Shown here one piece after another: positions 23,659 to 34,157 of a DNA stretch of 64,000 nt. The DNA is from Craterostigma plantagineum. Its lineage: Eukaryota; Streptophyta; Magnoliopsida; Lamiales; Linderniaceae. The DNA lies in NCBI GenBank assembly GCA_027422505.1, contig JAPQWV010000301.1:124001-188000 (forward strand). The letters are read 5' to 3'. A program made the position numbers and the translations under genes. Under the pieces are notes generated by a model that saw only the letters and a list, made by a program, of their open reading frames with translations, searched no databases and had not been told where the DNA came from. The stretch's first letter is position 1. Each line of letters opens with the position of its first letter.

Positions 23659-23769
23659 GCGAACGAAACGACGTCCGGCTAAAGGCGGTAAAGTAAGCGC
23701 TTCTTGGGAGGCAAGCCAGGTATTTTCATTTATGTCTTAGGCATGGCCTTAGTTTAAAAAAAAAAAAGG

Positions 23770-24047
23770 GTGTCACGGCCAACTGCTCAAGCAGTCACGG
23801 CCGTGACAACCACCTGAGGCACTCACTGCCTCATGTCACGGCCAACTGCTTAAGCAGTCACGGTCGTGACGCTTGCGGGTTAAAAAAAATGGCCCGATTC
23901 GGTCACGGCCTGCGACGAGTACGTCAGGGCCGTGACGTGTGCCAGAGGCTCACACTGCCTCGGGTCGTGGCCAAGACCTGTGAAGGTCACGGCCGTGACC
24001 CTCACGGATTTAAAGGGAAAATTCGACTTTTTCTTCTTTTCCTCCCT

Positions 24048-24090
<43 letters not shown>

Positions 24091-24829
24091 GACCTTTCTT
24101 CCTCACCTCGCCATCACCACCCCAAACCACCACCATCCCCAAAAATCGACGTAAAACCCATCCCCAATCCGGTTACCCACAGCTTAAACCTTCCAATTCG
24201 TCTCTTTCAATCATCAAAAAACTCGAAGATATGAAATTTTTCTTCTTTGCACTATTTCGATCTAAATTTTGGAGAAGCTCGTCCAAATTGCTAATTTTTG
24301 GATATGAATCTGTTCTTAATCGTTCATTACATGATATATTTACTATTTGGTGTGCTTCATTCGTTGAAATTGGTTGCGAATTTTCGGATTTTGATGACGA
24401 ACCCTAATTTCGATTTTGGGGCTTCTTGAACTTGAGACCAATTTTGTGTTTTACTTGCTCTATTATTGGTAGATACATGCTAGGAGCTCTTCAATCATGC
24501 TTAATTACGTGAATTGACGTCGAATTGCGACATGTTTACGAAGAACCCTAAATTCGATTTTGGGGCTTTTCGAAATTAAGCCCAATTTCGTGTTCTTCGT
24601 GCTATTTTATGATGATTACATGCTATTGACATGTTGGGTATGCGTAATTTGTTGATTTGGAACATTAATCTTGGATTTGATATGCTTATCCCAACTTGCC
24701 CGTGACGTGTTCGACAAAATGCCGCTTTGAACTTTTGCATGTGATCGAGATTACTACATGTCTCCTTGAGTCAGGTTGCTTGCGTTTATTTGCTATCTCT
24801 TTGAGCTCACAGTTTCACTTTCAGGTACT
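23770..24829 (+). promoter_or_regulatory. LTR-like promoter block and leader before Gypsy-1 ORF2
   Basis: No coding sequence. GTCACGGCCGTGAC occurs exactly at 23794-23807 and 23986-23999 and with one change at 23857-23870 and 23923-23936, with half-sites between. The last palindrome is followed by ATTTAAAGGG and AAAATTCGAC. The LTR has TATAAAAAGCCCAAATTCGAC in the same relation to its palindromes. Next come a (TC)18 run, a pyrimidine-rich stretch like a plant 5' untranslated region, about 700 AT-rich bases, and TTTCAG at 24819-24824, six bases before the ORF2 ATG, which may be a splice acceptor. Together these look like a separate promoter with a leader intron. The promoter activity is inferred. 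Confidence 0.5.
24053..24088 (+). repeat. (TC)18 microsatellite
   Basis: An uninterrupted run of 18 TC dinucleotides in the putative ORF2 leader. TC-rich tracts near transcription starts are common in plant genes, so it may be functional, but it may also be slippage. Confidence 0.95.
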
Positions 24830-26168
24830 ATGGATAAAAGTCGATCCTTAGCCTCACGTGACCCCGCCTCGCGTTCGCCCGTTCGTCAAGCAAACACGGA
24901 CCCCCGCCGACAATGCTAGAAGCCATGGGCCAGTTCACTGACGAGGCCCAGACGGCACGATACACCAGGCTGAAGGGAATGGAGTTCATAGCTATGGACC
25001 AGATCGACCACGAGATGTTGGCGAAGCACCACATCGACCAGCAGGTCGCCCAGTACTTATCACTCAGTGGATGGAACACCTTCGTGGCCATCGACGAACC
25101 AGCATACAAGGAACTCACCTTGGAGTTCCTTGCCACATTCTCCTTCGCCGAATACGGCGACCACAAAATCCGATTTCGCGCGTTCAACGAAGAGCAGATA
25201 GTGAGGGCCGACACTCTGTGGCATGCACTTGGAGTCCCAGAGCCCCGACACCGGTCCTTCGCGACTTACTTCGATCAATCGGGCGGGCGACAGGGGTGCT
25301 GGGCTGAAATTGCTCGACTTGGCGAGCCGGCATACAGCGCGAAGACGTCGAAGGCATCTGCGCTGAGGAGCCCAGGACTGCGCTATATTCACCGCCTCCT
25401 GACGACCTCGCTTACACCGAGGGGTGACTCACACGGAGCAGTCACCCTCCGCGATCTGTTTTACCTGACCCAGCTGCAGCGAGGCGAACAGATCAATTTA
25501 GGGATGGCGGTGGCCCACGCTTTCAGTGCTCAGGCGGAAGCACGACCCCATGGCAAGATCGCCGTCGGCCCACTCATTACCAAGGTGATCAAGGGATTAC
25601 GCTACTGGCCAGCGAATGCACCCGAGATGGAGGTAGTAGGCGGGCATCACCCGGTGAACGAGGAGATGCTCGTGAAGATGAAGATGCTCGTGAAGGCGCC
25701 CACCTGGACTCGCGCCAACAAGGTATATATCTGGCACGAGATGTATCGCAGCGAGACCGACCACGGAGCCGTCCCCGACGACCAGCTCTACCTCGACGGC
25801 CCCCACCAAGTGGAGACGGACACGACGACTGCAGGGCCCTCCTTTTCCTCTGGCTACCATCAGGGCGAATCATCCGGCGTCGCCCCGTACGCTTCAACGG
25901 CGGACCTTGAAGCACTGCGCCAGGACATGATGCGCATGAACGCCGACTCGCTACAGAGGGACGACGAGCTCCGGCGATACAACGAAGAGACTTGGCGCCG
26001 ACATGAAGAGTACGAGCACCAGAACGAGGAAGCCCACCGCCGTTACGACGGCTAGAGCGTTATAACCAGGCCCTTCAAGCCATGGACACGGTGCTCAAGT
26101 ATTCCCAGCAATCGATGGCTTTCCTGCGCCCGAGGCCACCATCACCACCGCCACCGCCGCCACCTTAG
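24830..26168 (+). pseudogene. Gypsy-1 ORF2, Athila-type 3' ORF in the env position
   Basis: The likely start is ATG at 24830, right after a splice-like acceptor. That frame (MDKSRSLASRDPASRSPVRQ) stops at 24917-24919, and the main 380-codon frame runs 24913-26055 in another phase. It has FLATFSFAEYGDHKIRFRAF and ADTLWHALGVPEPRHRSF, which resemble the ATHILA ORF-1 family, then a Glu/Arg/Tyr-rich coiled coil (about residues 325-380). After a second shift near 26050 the sense continues with RLERYNQALQAMDTVL and a poly-Pro tail ending at 26166-26168. No signal peptide or membrane segment is visible, so nothing supports an envelope role. Gypsy-2 lacks it. Confidence 0.65.
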
Positions 26169-27851
26169 GGATCTCTTCTTTTCCTTTATGACATTGCGTT
26201 TGCTTGCGTAGTCGCGTGTGTTTCATTTATAACATTGCGCTTATAACTATGTTTCTAGTTAATCTTATGACTACTCTCTTTTCGTGTCTATTTCTCTCTA
26301 GCTAGCGCCAGGATACGCCTAATGGATTACAACACGACCTTCACGAGCATAATAAACAACTACGACACAACCACGTCAGGGGAGTCCCGTTCTTTTAAAG
26401 TCTTTTTCCTTCCCTTTTATCATTCTTACGTTGAGGACAACGTTTGACTTAAGTGTGGGGAGGAGAATTTAGTTTTAGAACTTACGTGAAAATTTTTAAA
26501 ATTTTATGACGTTTCCGTGAGTCGTTGAGTTCATTGGAAAGTCATGAATTACTGAATCAGGCATGATTGTTTGCGCTTATCTTGAGTTGGTCTGCATTCT
26601 ATGAAATTCTGTGAGCAATTAGAACATGCATGACTGATTGAATCTTATCTGCCTGAATAGATATAGCACTGTTTTGAGAGATCCGTACACATAACCCTGT
26701 TTCGTGTGAGAGTTTGAGCCTGACGAGCTTATGCTCATTTTTCTTGGTTGTGTGACGTGCCTAGTCTATATCTCTCTAGAACTTGCATGTCTGATGCGTG
26801 TTGAAACTGTTTTGGTGTGTTAGTGTGAAATGATGAGGGCAATAGGAATCAAGTTCAGGGCCAAAATTTTCTTAACCATGACGAACCCCATTAGTTAGCC
26901 ACGTTGAGCCTGAGCCTATTCGTTGCTTACCTCGTATGTTATAGAAGCCACTGACCCGAATAAACCTCCATAGATTTTATGAGCCTGAGTTGATTAGAAT
27001 AAAGCAGAAGTCGAACTTGAAAGTTACTGTTCAAGTGTTTGATTTGATGTTCTTCTCTGCTATTCGTTAAATGACTCGTTCCTTACTTGACCGTTTTCTG
27101 AAATGACCCGATCCCTTGCATAAGTCTGCCCATAACCCTTTGGCAAGATATAGGTCTCGGTAATAAGTATCACTAGGTACACGGCATTCGCTATGACGAT
27201 GTATTCTTTGCGACAAAAGCCGAACCTTGATGTTTTTAGGGAATAAGGGCAGTGCACAAAAGTAGAGCGTAACTAAGGTGAAAGGGCAGAAAATGAAAGG
27301 GAACTGAGTTGAGAGGGTCGAGCAGAAAAGTCTAGGATTTCGGAGCGAGAACGTCGAGTCTTATGTTGGGACGTGTGACTGTCTGTTTGATCATGCTGTA
27401 TTCTTTGATAATTTTCGATCACGTGTCCTAGCTCTAAGATTAAGTGTTCATTATTTATGCTTGCCGCTTCATGATTGTTCGACCCGTTTTCCCCGAAAAG
27501 ACCCTCAGATTTATACTTGCCATTTGAATAGTAGAGATGCGATTAACTTGCAAGTTTATGGTAGGGGTTGGACTAGTGCACGAATTGAGCGACTTATCAT
27601 ATGCTAGCCTATACATTTGAGTGAATTGAGTGAATCCTTGTGAGGTATGAGTCTCGATTAGCAGTGCAAAGAAAATTCAGGTCGACAAGTGCAAGTCATT
27701 AGTGTAATGTCCGTGATTGTTTGCTTGATTCCTTTTGTGCTTTCTAGCTTTGATGATAAATTGCGAACAATCGTGCCGTTATCCTAGTTTGATGCCTTAT
27801 CTGATTTCTAATTTACTTGAGGACAAGCAAATGCTTAAGTGTGGGGAGGTT
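26169..27851 (+). other. Gypsy-1 3' non-coding region with duplicated polypurine tract
   Basis: About 1.7 kb without a supported gene. AAGTGTGGGGAGG occurs at 26451-26463 and again at 27837-27849, immediately before the 3' LTR. Both follow TTGAGGACAA-type sequence. The 1.4 kb between them is closely matched in Gypsy-2 (43348-44744). A 65-codon antisense frame (27060-27257) is shared with Gypsy-2 but shows no coding constraint. Confidence 0.7.
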
Positions 27852-29236
27852 TGATAAACGCATTTCTTAGTATTTATTCGGGGTATAATAGAGCTTTAGC
27901 AATCAATTTATGCATTTATTCGATATATTTACACTTATTTGGTATTATAAGGCTTTAGGACGAGTTTCGGGCGAAATGGAGCGAAAACGAGGCAAAACGG
28001 CGGGAGAACGGTGAAAACTGGTATGTGTCACGGCCGTGACACATAGTGCACGAGGCCGTGACGAAGGGCAGAAGGTTGGATCGAAAATGGTCACGGCCGT
28101 GACGAGCGATGCAAGAAGCCGTGACGCTTGGCAGAGAGTTGGGGAGTAGATGGTCACGGCCGTGACACTTGATGCACTTGGCCGTGACCAAGGGCAGAAA
28201 GTGACGAGACGCGAGCGATGTGGGTCACGGCCGTGACGGCCCATGTCCCAGGCCGTGACCGACACGGGAATCAGTATAAAAAGCCCAAATCCGACCCAGA
28301 AAACGACACAACTTACCAGAGATTAACCCTAATCACTCTAGAGACGAAAATTAGCACAAAGAACGCAGAATCGCATCCCGGAGCGCAAGAGATGGATCAT
28401 CGACGAGATCACGCCCAAATTGACGAAGAACGAAGAATATTCAACGTTCCCATCGCAGATCATCCGTATATCAAGAACATGAATTCTTCGCCTTTATCCT
28501 TTATTTCTCTCGTTGTTTTCTCGTCTATCATGCGTAGCTAAATACCTTTTGTGTTTGGGTTTAGATGAACGCTAGGATTAGTCGTACTTAAGACATGTTT
28601 ATCGTGATTTGCGTATTCTGACTATTTGTTGTTTTATGAAATTGCTTCTTCGCTTTAATATGTCTATGTGTTAAAGTGAATGTATGGAAAATCGTTTAGG
28701 CGACAGCTAAACAACGATTAGGCCGTTCGTAGAAGATAGGATTCGAGTATAGGGCGAAAGCAAATACTCGATCCTCGCTATTAGTAATTACTGAATTTTA
28801 GATCCCCACGAGCGTTTAGAGCGACAGCAAATTCGCGAGTGGGTAGAAAAATTACTTCAATTTAGTCAAGAATCACGTAGGCACGATATTTCATTGTCTT
28901 AGTCGATAACACCTAGCGGGATTCGAATCCCGAGCACATCTTTATTATCTGAAGCTTCGTATCAGTTTTAAGCGTGTTATTTGAATCTCTAGTTGAGTTA
29001 GAAGTAATCTGTTAGGTTAAGTCATAAAACAATTTGCGTATTTTGTTTAGGCTAAATATCGAGTCGATAGGTCACTACTAGTACTTGATTAATTCCTTGT
29101 GTTCGATATTCGTTTACTCACTTTACTGTACTACAAATGATAGGTCCACTGCCTATCGCACGTCGGTGATAGTAATTAGGTATTCGTTTTAATTATTACT
29201 TGTCGCACTTTTCATTCACACATCACGTGTCGATCA
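27852..29236 (+). repeat. 3' LTR of Gypsy-1
   Basis: Starts TGATAAACGCATTTC after the polypurine tract and ends CACGTGTCGATCA, 1385 bases. It holds four palindrome units (28027-28257), a TATA box at 28275-28282 (TATAAAAA), and a long transcribed part shared with the Gypsy-2 LTRs. Confidence 0.92.
28027..28257 (+). repeat. Tandem array of GTCACGGCCGTGAC palindrome units
   Basis: Perfect palindromes at 28027-28040, 28090-28103, 28153-28166 and 28224-28237, spaced 63, 63 and 71 bases. Each is followed about 12-17 bases later by a half-site (GGCCGTGAC or a close variant). The array ends about 20 bases before the TATA box, so it lies in U3 where enhancers are expected. Confidence 0.92.
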
Positions 29237-29609
29237 GAAGTACATATTTTTTTCTTTCTTTTTTTTCAGTGATTTGTTTTCCAAGGTTTTGTATGTTTGT
29301 GCTTTGTGACTGAGACTAGCTACTTGTTTTTATAGAGTAACATCATTCATAATTCGATAGACACAGAAATCGTTGGTTGGCAGCTGGGACTGAATTGTCA
29401 TTTGGGCACTTGTTGATCAAGTGGAAAAAATATAAGGGGAAAGAAAGGTAACGACTTTCTTGTACGAAGCTCATTCATTTAATTTCTTTTGTTTGTTTTT
29501 CTCTCTTATTCACATATTTTGAGGTTGAGTGTATAAGAAATTTTCTTTAATTGAGCAGTGTCGTCTTTTTAGACTTCATTGCGAACGGTTTATATATAAA
29601 AATGGGTAG
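29237..29609. other. Host DNA between Gypsy-1 and Copia-2
   Basis: No gene recognised. It does not contain the missing P450 N-terminal codons, so those were deleted rather than displaced. A TTTTTTTTCAG-like tract near 29260 could be chance. GGTAG at 29605-29609 is the left target repeat of Copia-2. Confidence 0.5.
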
Positions 29610-29825
29610 TGTTATAAAATATTTAACTTTATAACTAATTAGTAATTTATATTTATTACGGTGTGATAGATTGGATAAGAGCGGAATAGAAGTCATGAAT
29701 GTATGTGAAGCTTTTCACAAAATTCATCTACAGATTACAAATGAGTGCAATGCCTATTTATAGGCAAAATGGGATCTAACAAAATTTAATGTTGGTATGG
29801 GCATCCATACTATTCATTTATAACA
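29610..29825 (-). repeat. 3' LTR of Copia-2
   Basis: In sense (minus) direction it starts TGTTATAAATGAATAG and ends AAATATTTTATAACA. The sequence just inside, CCAAGGGGGAG in sense, is the polypurine tract. It pairs with 57839-58054. Confidence 0.92.
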
Positions 29826-29964
29826 CTCCCCCTTGGATACCCGTTGAAAACTAGAGAGTAGTTGCCTCGTTAAAAACCTTACTAAGAAAAACCCAGTGGG
29901 ATAAAAACCTAGTAAGGAAAAAAGAGTGCAGGGCATATTTCAATGTCTCCCCCTGATGCGAACA

Positions 29965-30360
29965 TCACTTGAGATCTCTGAGTCTTCGAAGTCCAATTAA
30001 GTCTACAAGTTTTTCGAATGATCTTGGAGGTAACGCTTTGGTGAATAGATCCGCGAGGTTGTCACTTGATCGAACTTGTTGTACGTCAATTTCGCCGGTC
30101 TTCTGGAGGTCATGCGTATAGAAGAATTTAGGCGATATATGTTTGGTTCTATCGCCTTTGATGTAACCTTCCTTTAACTGTACAATACATGCGGCATTGT
30201 CTTCATATAAGATCGTTGGAGGTAACTTTTTCGATAATAACCCACAAGTTTGTCGTATGTGCTGGATTATCGATCGCAACCAAACGCATTCTCTGCTAGC
30301 TTCATGAATTGCTAAAATTTCCGCATGATTAGTTACTGTTGTATTTATCTATTTTCCGCA
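29965..30360 (-). pseudogene. Copia-2 RNase H, C-terminal fragment
   Basis: Sense translation gives NHAEILAIHEASRECVWLRS then RSIIQHIRQTCGLL, LYEDNAACIVQLKEGYIKGD, TKHISPKFFYTHDLQ and DLFTKALPPRSFEKLV, the end of a copia RNase H. It is cut at 30360 by Copia-1. The upstream part of the domain is not found on the other side of Copia-1. Confidence 0.88.
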
Positions 30361-30617
30361 TCAAATGTAGAGCGTGAGAGAGAATTCGAGTAGAGTGAGA
30401 AAGTTACTGTTGTTTCTCTCTCTAAAAATTGAATTGCAAGCCTTTCGGATCAATTTTCAAAACTTTTTCTATTCAGTCAATTTCTTCACATGTATTTATA
30501 CTAAACAAGCTTGGTATAAATATCAAACTAGTCCTAATCTAAGGACTACTATACAAAACGTCATAAGTTACGAGAACGACTAATGAAATCAAACACAATT
30601 AGAAATAGTATCCTACA
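30361..30617 (-). repeat. Truncated 3' LTR of Copia-1
   Basis: Matches 53397-53653 closely. In sense it begins TGTAGGATACTATTTC right after the purine tract AAATGGGGAGAA (30618-30629) and breaks off at 30361, joined to Copia-2 RNase H. Confidence 0.9.
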
Positions 30618-33600
30618 TTCTCCCCATTTGTGCTTGATTGCGTCTCTGTGCTGTTCGTCCTTGTCGGCGTAGTATGATCTGCGCAAGCCCAACGCATGCT
30701 CATAGTCTCTAACCGTTTCCCTGAGCTCCAGGCGCTCCTGATGTCATCCAGCAATTCCATCAGGAGCGGCTGTTCTCTCACGAACCGGTGGATCCTCAGC
30801 ATCGTGTCTCGGTTGATCTCTTCCAACCTCTGCTCGAGGTTTCTCCTGACGACCTTGAGCATTCCGTCGCAAAACTTATGAATCTCTGTCTTCAGCATCA
30901 TTCTAGTCTTCTTGGCAATTGGATTGTTCTAGGTGATGCCTAGGACCGACCTGATGTGAATATGATTGCTTGGAAGCCCTTCGATCTCAGGTCGTCTGTT
31001 GAGTGGTTCGGCCATGTTGACCTTCTTCATATTGCTCTCCAGAGCCATCTGAAGGTCGTGCGCGGCGAAGTACTTGACTTGTCGCATCATGGACCGATAG
31101 AGCCCTTCGAGGCCTTCTTTCTTGATGAAGCCCTGAGGACCTTTGTACTTCTCCACGTACAGCTGATAAAGGTGATATACTTCATCGGCGGGGAGGTACG
31201 TCAGGTCGCTCTCGCTCAGTTCCTCTCAGGTTCTGTCCACTCGCTCTATAACATAGTGAGGCGTTGGACGCCTCCTTTTGCACAATAGACACTGAGGAGT
31301 TGGCAAATTGGGGAGAGTTCATTGATATGACTCTTCAGTCGATTCTTTGAGATCCCCAACCTTACGTCCGGTCCTAGTTGGGTCAGCATCCATAGATACG
31401 TCATTCTCTTCTGCTGATCCCAGTGAGAGATCCCTCTCAGCTCGAACTCATCCGGCTCTTGACTCTATCCGGTGACCTGCAAATATTTTCCCTGACTTCT
31501 TCTAGGAAGGGTATCTCTATTCTGATGTTTTCCCACGACGTGTCGATCCGAACGGTCCCTGGCATCTCTCTGGTGGGGGACACTGCTCGTTGTGCGATCA
31601 ACTCTGGTAGTCTTGGGATGTCTCTTTGATAATCTTCACCTTCCAGAAGTTCGTCGTCTTCTATGATAACGAGGTCAATGGATGCTTGTTGTAAGAAGTG
31701 GCGGACGTCCTGAAGCCGTCGTCTCTGATGCTCCTCGGGCATGGAATGGGTCATCTACTGTCCTTCGAAGATATATTTATCTAGGACCTCGTGTGGATTG
31801 ATGCCATGTCCTGAGGGGCCCGGTTGGTCTGGAGCGACTGAGGGAGTTGCTTGGGTAGCAGATAGGGCCACGAGCATTGCTGCACTTGCTTCTTCTTCCG
31901 GAAGCAAGGGCTTGAGTAGATCGGTGGTGTGGCGGAGGCGTCCGAAGGGTAAAGGTAGGTGGGTCGTTACATGGTAGAGTGGCTGTGCGGTGCGTGGTGT
32001 GGGTGGTTTTGGTTTGGGTTTGAGTTTGGGTTTCACCAGCTCTAGCGCTTGTCTGCGTAGCGCCCGAGCCTTGTCCTTGGCCAGATGTAGATGTCCTCGG
32101 CCTCTTCTCCCCCTCATGATGGTCCTGGTCATCAGGATCGTCATGTCTGCGCCGTGAGTGGGAGCTTTGGCCTCGGCAAGTGTTCGTCGGTGGCTCAGGG
32201 TAATCCACCAATCGCCGATAGAGGGAATCTTCTTGAGGCGATCGGATGGAAAGGCCTATCAAACAGGCGAGGAGTATGTCGTGGAGCTCGGTGATGGGTA
32301 TTGTGTATGGGTTGATGAGGATGGAGGAAGTGGCTAAAGGGTCGGTGGGTGTGGGTTGTGGAGGTGTGGGATTGGCTTGTGACGAAGGCCCTTCTAAGAC
32401 AGGTGCTTTCCCGGTATCTCTTCGGGATGTCTCGATGGCCTGTAGTACTCTCTCCGTGATCTTGTCTTCCATTGACTGTATGGCGGCAGAGAGAGCGGCC
32501 TGAAACTGCTCGTTCATCACAAAGGGTGCGGACGCCTCCGTGGATTGTCCAGGACGACGATGTCGCCTGTTATCAACCCTTGAGTAGACACCGACTATGC
32601 GGGTTGGCTCACAGTCACTTGAGGTTGTGACTGTATGAGACATCCACCCAATCCTCGAGTCGAATCTTGAAGATTCGCCTCTATATGTGTTATGGCAGGC
32701 TCAGGTTGCACCTGCGAACCAGACACCACGGGAGTAGGTTGCGGCTCAAGATTGAGCGATGAAGTGCCAGCAACACTTGTCGATGTGGTCAGCGTAGTAT
32801 CTGGTGCGGTGGGTACGGCCGGGAAGAGGGACTCCAGCTGAATGCTAAGTCTTCTGGGAGTCCTCCTTATCAAGTTAATTTTCTCGTCAGACTCTGTGTC
32901 AGACGGGGTGGCGGTGTGAGAAGTAAGGTCTTGATCGACGTTCTCCAATACCTGATCCGTCACCAGTGGAAGAGAGGTTTGCCCCAATTCGACTTGGGCT
33001 GTGCTTCTGTTCGAAGAACCTCCTCAACGGTTTCTTCGAGCACGCCGACATGTATGGGCACTTCCACTTGGTATTCGTGTGCAGGAGCCTCGAGCGCCAT
33101 CATGGTAGCCACGACGACTATCAAAGTATCTTCTACGTCGGGCATTGGTTCTTCGACCAAGGGAGACTCCTGTTGAAGCTCCTGACCGACAACATCGATC
33201 ATCGTGTCGTTAGGGCTTGGCTGGTGTTCCGGTTGAGGAGGGCTCACATGGTAATCTGCCGGGGGCCCTCTGATCATTTGCTTCGTTAGTTGTGTTCCCG
33301 ATAGAATCTCTGATACTCAGCTCCCGCGGGGTCGGCGAGCCAGAGTAGGTTGAGCGGAATCGGCATCGACGGTTGGTCCAGGTCCGTGAGCCGTGGATTG
33401 TGGAAGAACTTTAGCCTTGGCGGCTGGTAGTTTTCACCGGGAGGTAGCTCGGGGATGTTCTCCGCATGTAACTCCATAAACTCCCTGATGATCACGTTGA
33501 ACTATCGAGCATAGGGCACGTTCTTTGACCTTCGGTTCTCCTTCAACCGGATCTGTTCAGCTAGATCATTCCAGATCAGCTGTGCGAAGTCGTAGTTTCT

Positions 33601-34157
33601 GGCAAAAGCGAGACCGTAAAAGATCCGCAGTATATTGCCGTTGCCCTTGTCGAATCCAGCGTGCTTGGGTGATAGACACTTGTTCACTATCCCGAACAAT
33701 GACTTCCAGGGGTGGGGATACCGCTGCTCTGGACCTGAGCTAATTTTGTGAGTTGCGGTTGATATTCCATTTGCATGAAGTCGTGGACCATCTCTGCGTC
33801 CGACGGGAGCGGGTCATAGTTGTCGCTAAAGTCCAATCTCATGCCGAACTGGCTCTTGCTCATGTGAATATGCCGTGTCCCGATTCTCGTCGTGAAGAAG
33901 AATGTCCCATTCGCTACAGCTCCTTGTATGTATCCCCAGAATTGCTGGAGATAGACCATCGGCACTGAGGCGGTGACCGTCAGCGCGTGCCAGATGGGGT
34001 GGCCTCGCAAGATAGATACGATGATCTCGTCCGGGCACCGAAATGTGCTCAGATCGAGCTGGAAGTTCGTATCTTGGACCTTCAGATACATGTTGTGGTC
34101 GTGTATGTGATTGTATCGAGGATAGCGATCAATCTGAAAAGGAATAAAGAGATACAA
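30599..34157 (-). pseudogene. Copia-1 extra ORF (aORF) downstream of pol
   Basis: Sense frames run almost continuously from 34157 to 30599, about 1,180 codons with several shifts. N-terminal part: FRCPDEIIVSILRGHPIWHA, VPMVYLQQFWGYIQ, then NKCLSPKHAGFDKGN and ILRIFYGLAFARNYDFAQLI. Middle: Pro/Ser/Thr/Gln-rich, including a QTQTQT run. C-terminal part: DLVIIEDDELLEGEDY, HDLQMALESNMKKVN and KTEIHKFCDGMLKVV. The last frame crosses the polypurine tract and stops ten codons into the LTR. No catalytic motif, transmembrane segment or nucleic-acid-binding domain is recognised. The homologous ORF in Copia-5 lies at 964-3134 plus 12327-13360. Function is unknown. Confidence 0.65.

Larger units (their letters stand above)
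16864..29236 (+). mobile_element. Gypsy-1: Athila-like Ty3/gypsy element
   Basis: 12.4 kb running from a truncated 5' LTR to an intact 3' LTR, with a tRNA-Asp primer site, gag, protease, RT, RNase H and integrase in gypsy order, then an extra sense ORF (ORF2) and a long 3' non-coding part. Order, primer and the 3' ORF fit the Athila group. About 375 bases of the 5' LTR and the adjoining P450 5' end are deleted, so no left target repeat remains; GAAGT (29237-29241) would be the right one. Stops and shifts in gag and pol make it non-autonomous. Confidence 0.88.

Noticed and set aside
24830..26168. ORF2 as a retroviral-type envelope gene
   Set aside because: It has the right position but no signal peptide, membrane span or furin-like site. 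A coiled coil and poly-Pro tail argue against an envelope protein.
27060..27257. 65-codon antisense frame shared with Gypsy-2 (43957-44154)
   Set aside because: About eight base differences separate the copies and about six change an amino acid. That is no sign of protein constraint; the whole 1.4 kb is equally conserved.
28027..28257. Regular palindromic repeats considered as a CRISPR array
   Set aside because: The setting is a plant retrotransposon LTR. Spacers are related to each other and contain half-sites, and no cas genes exist.
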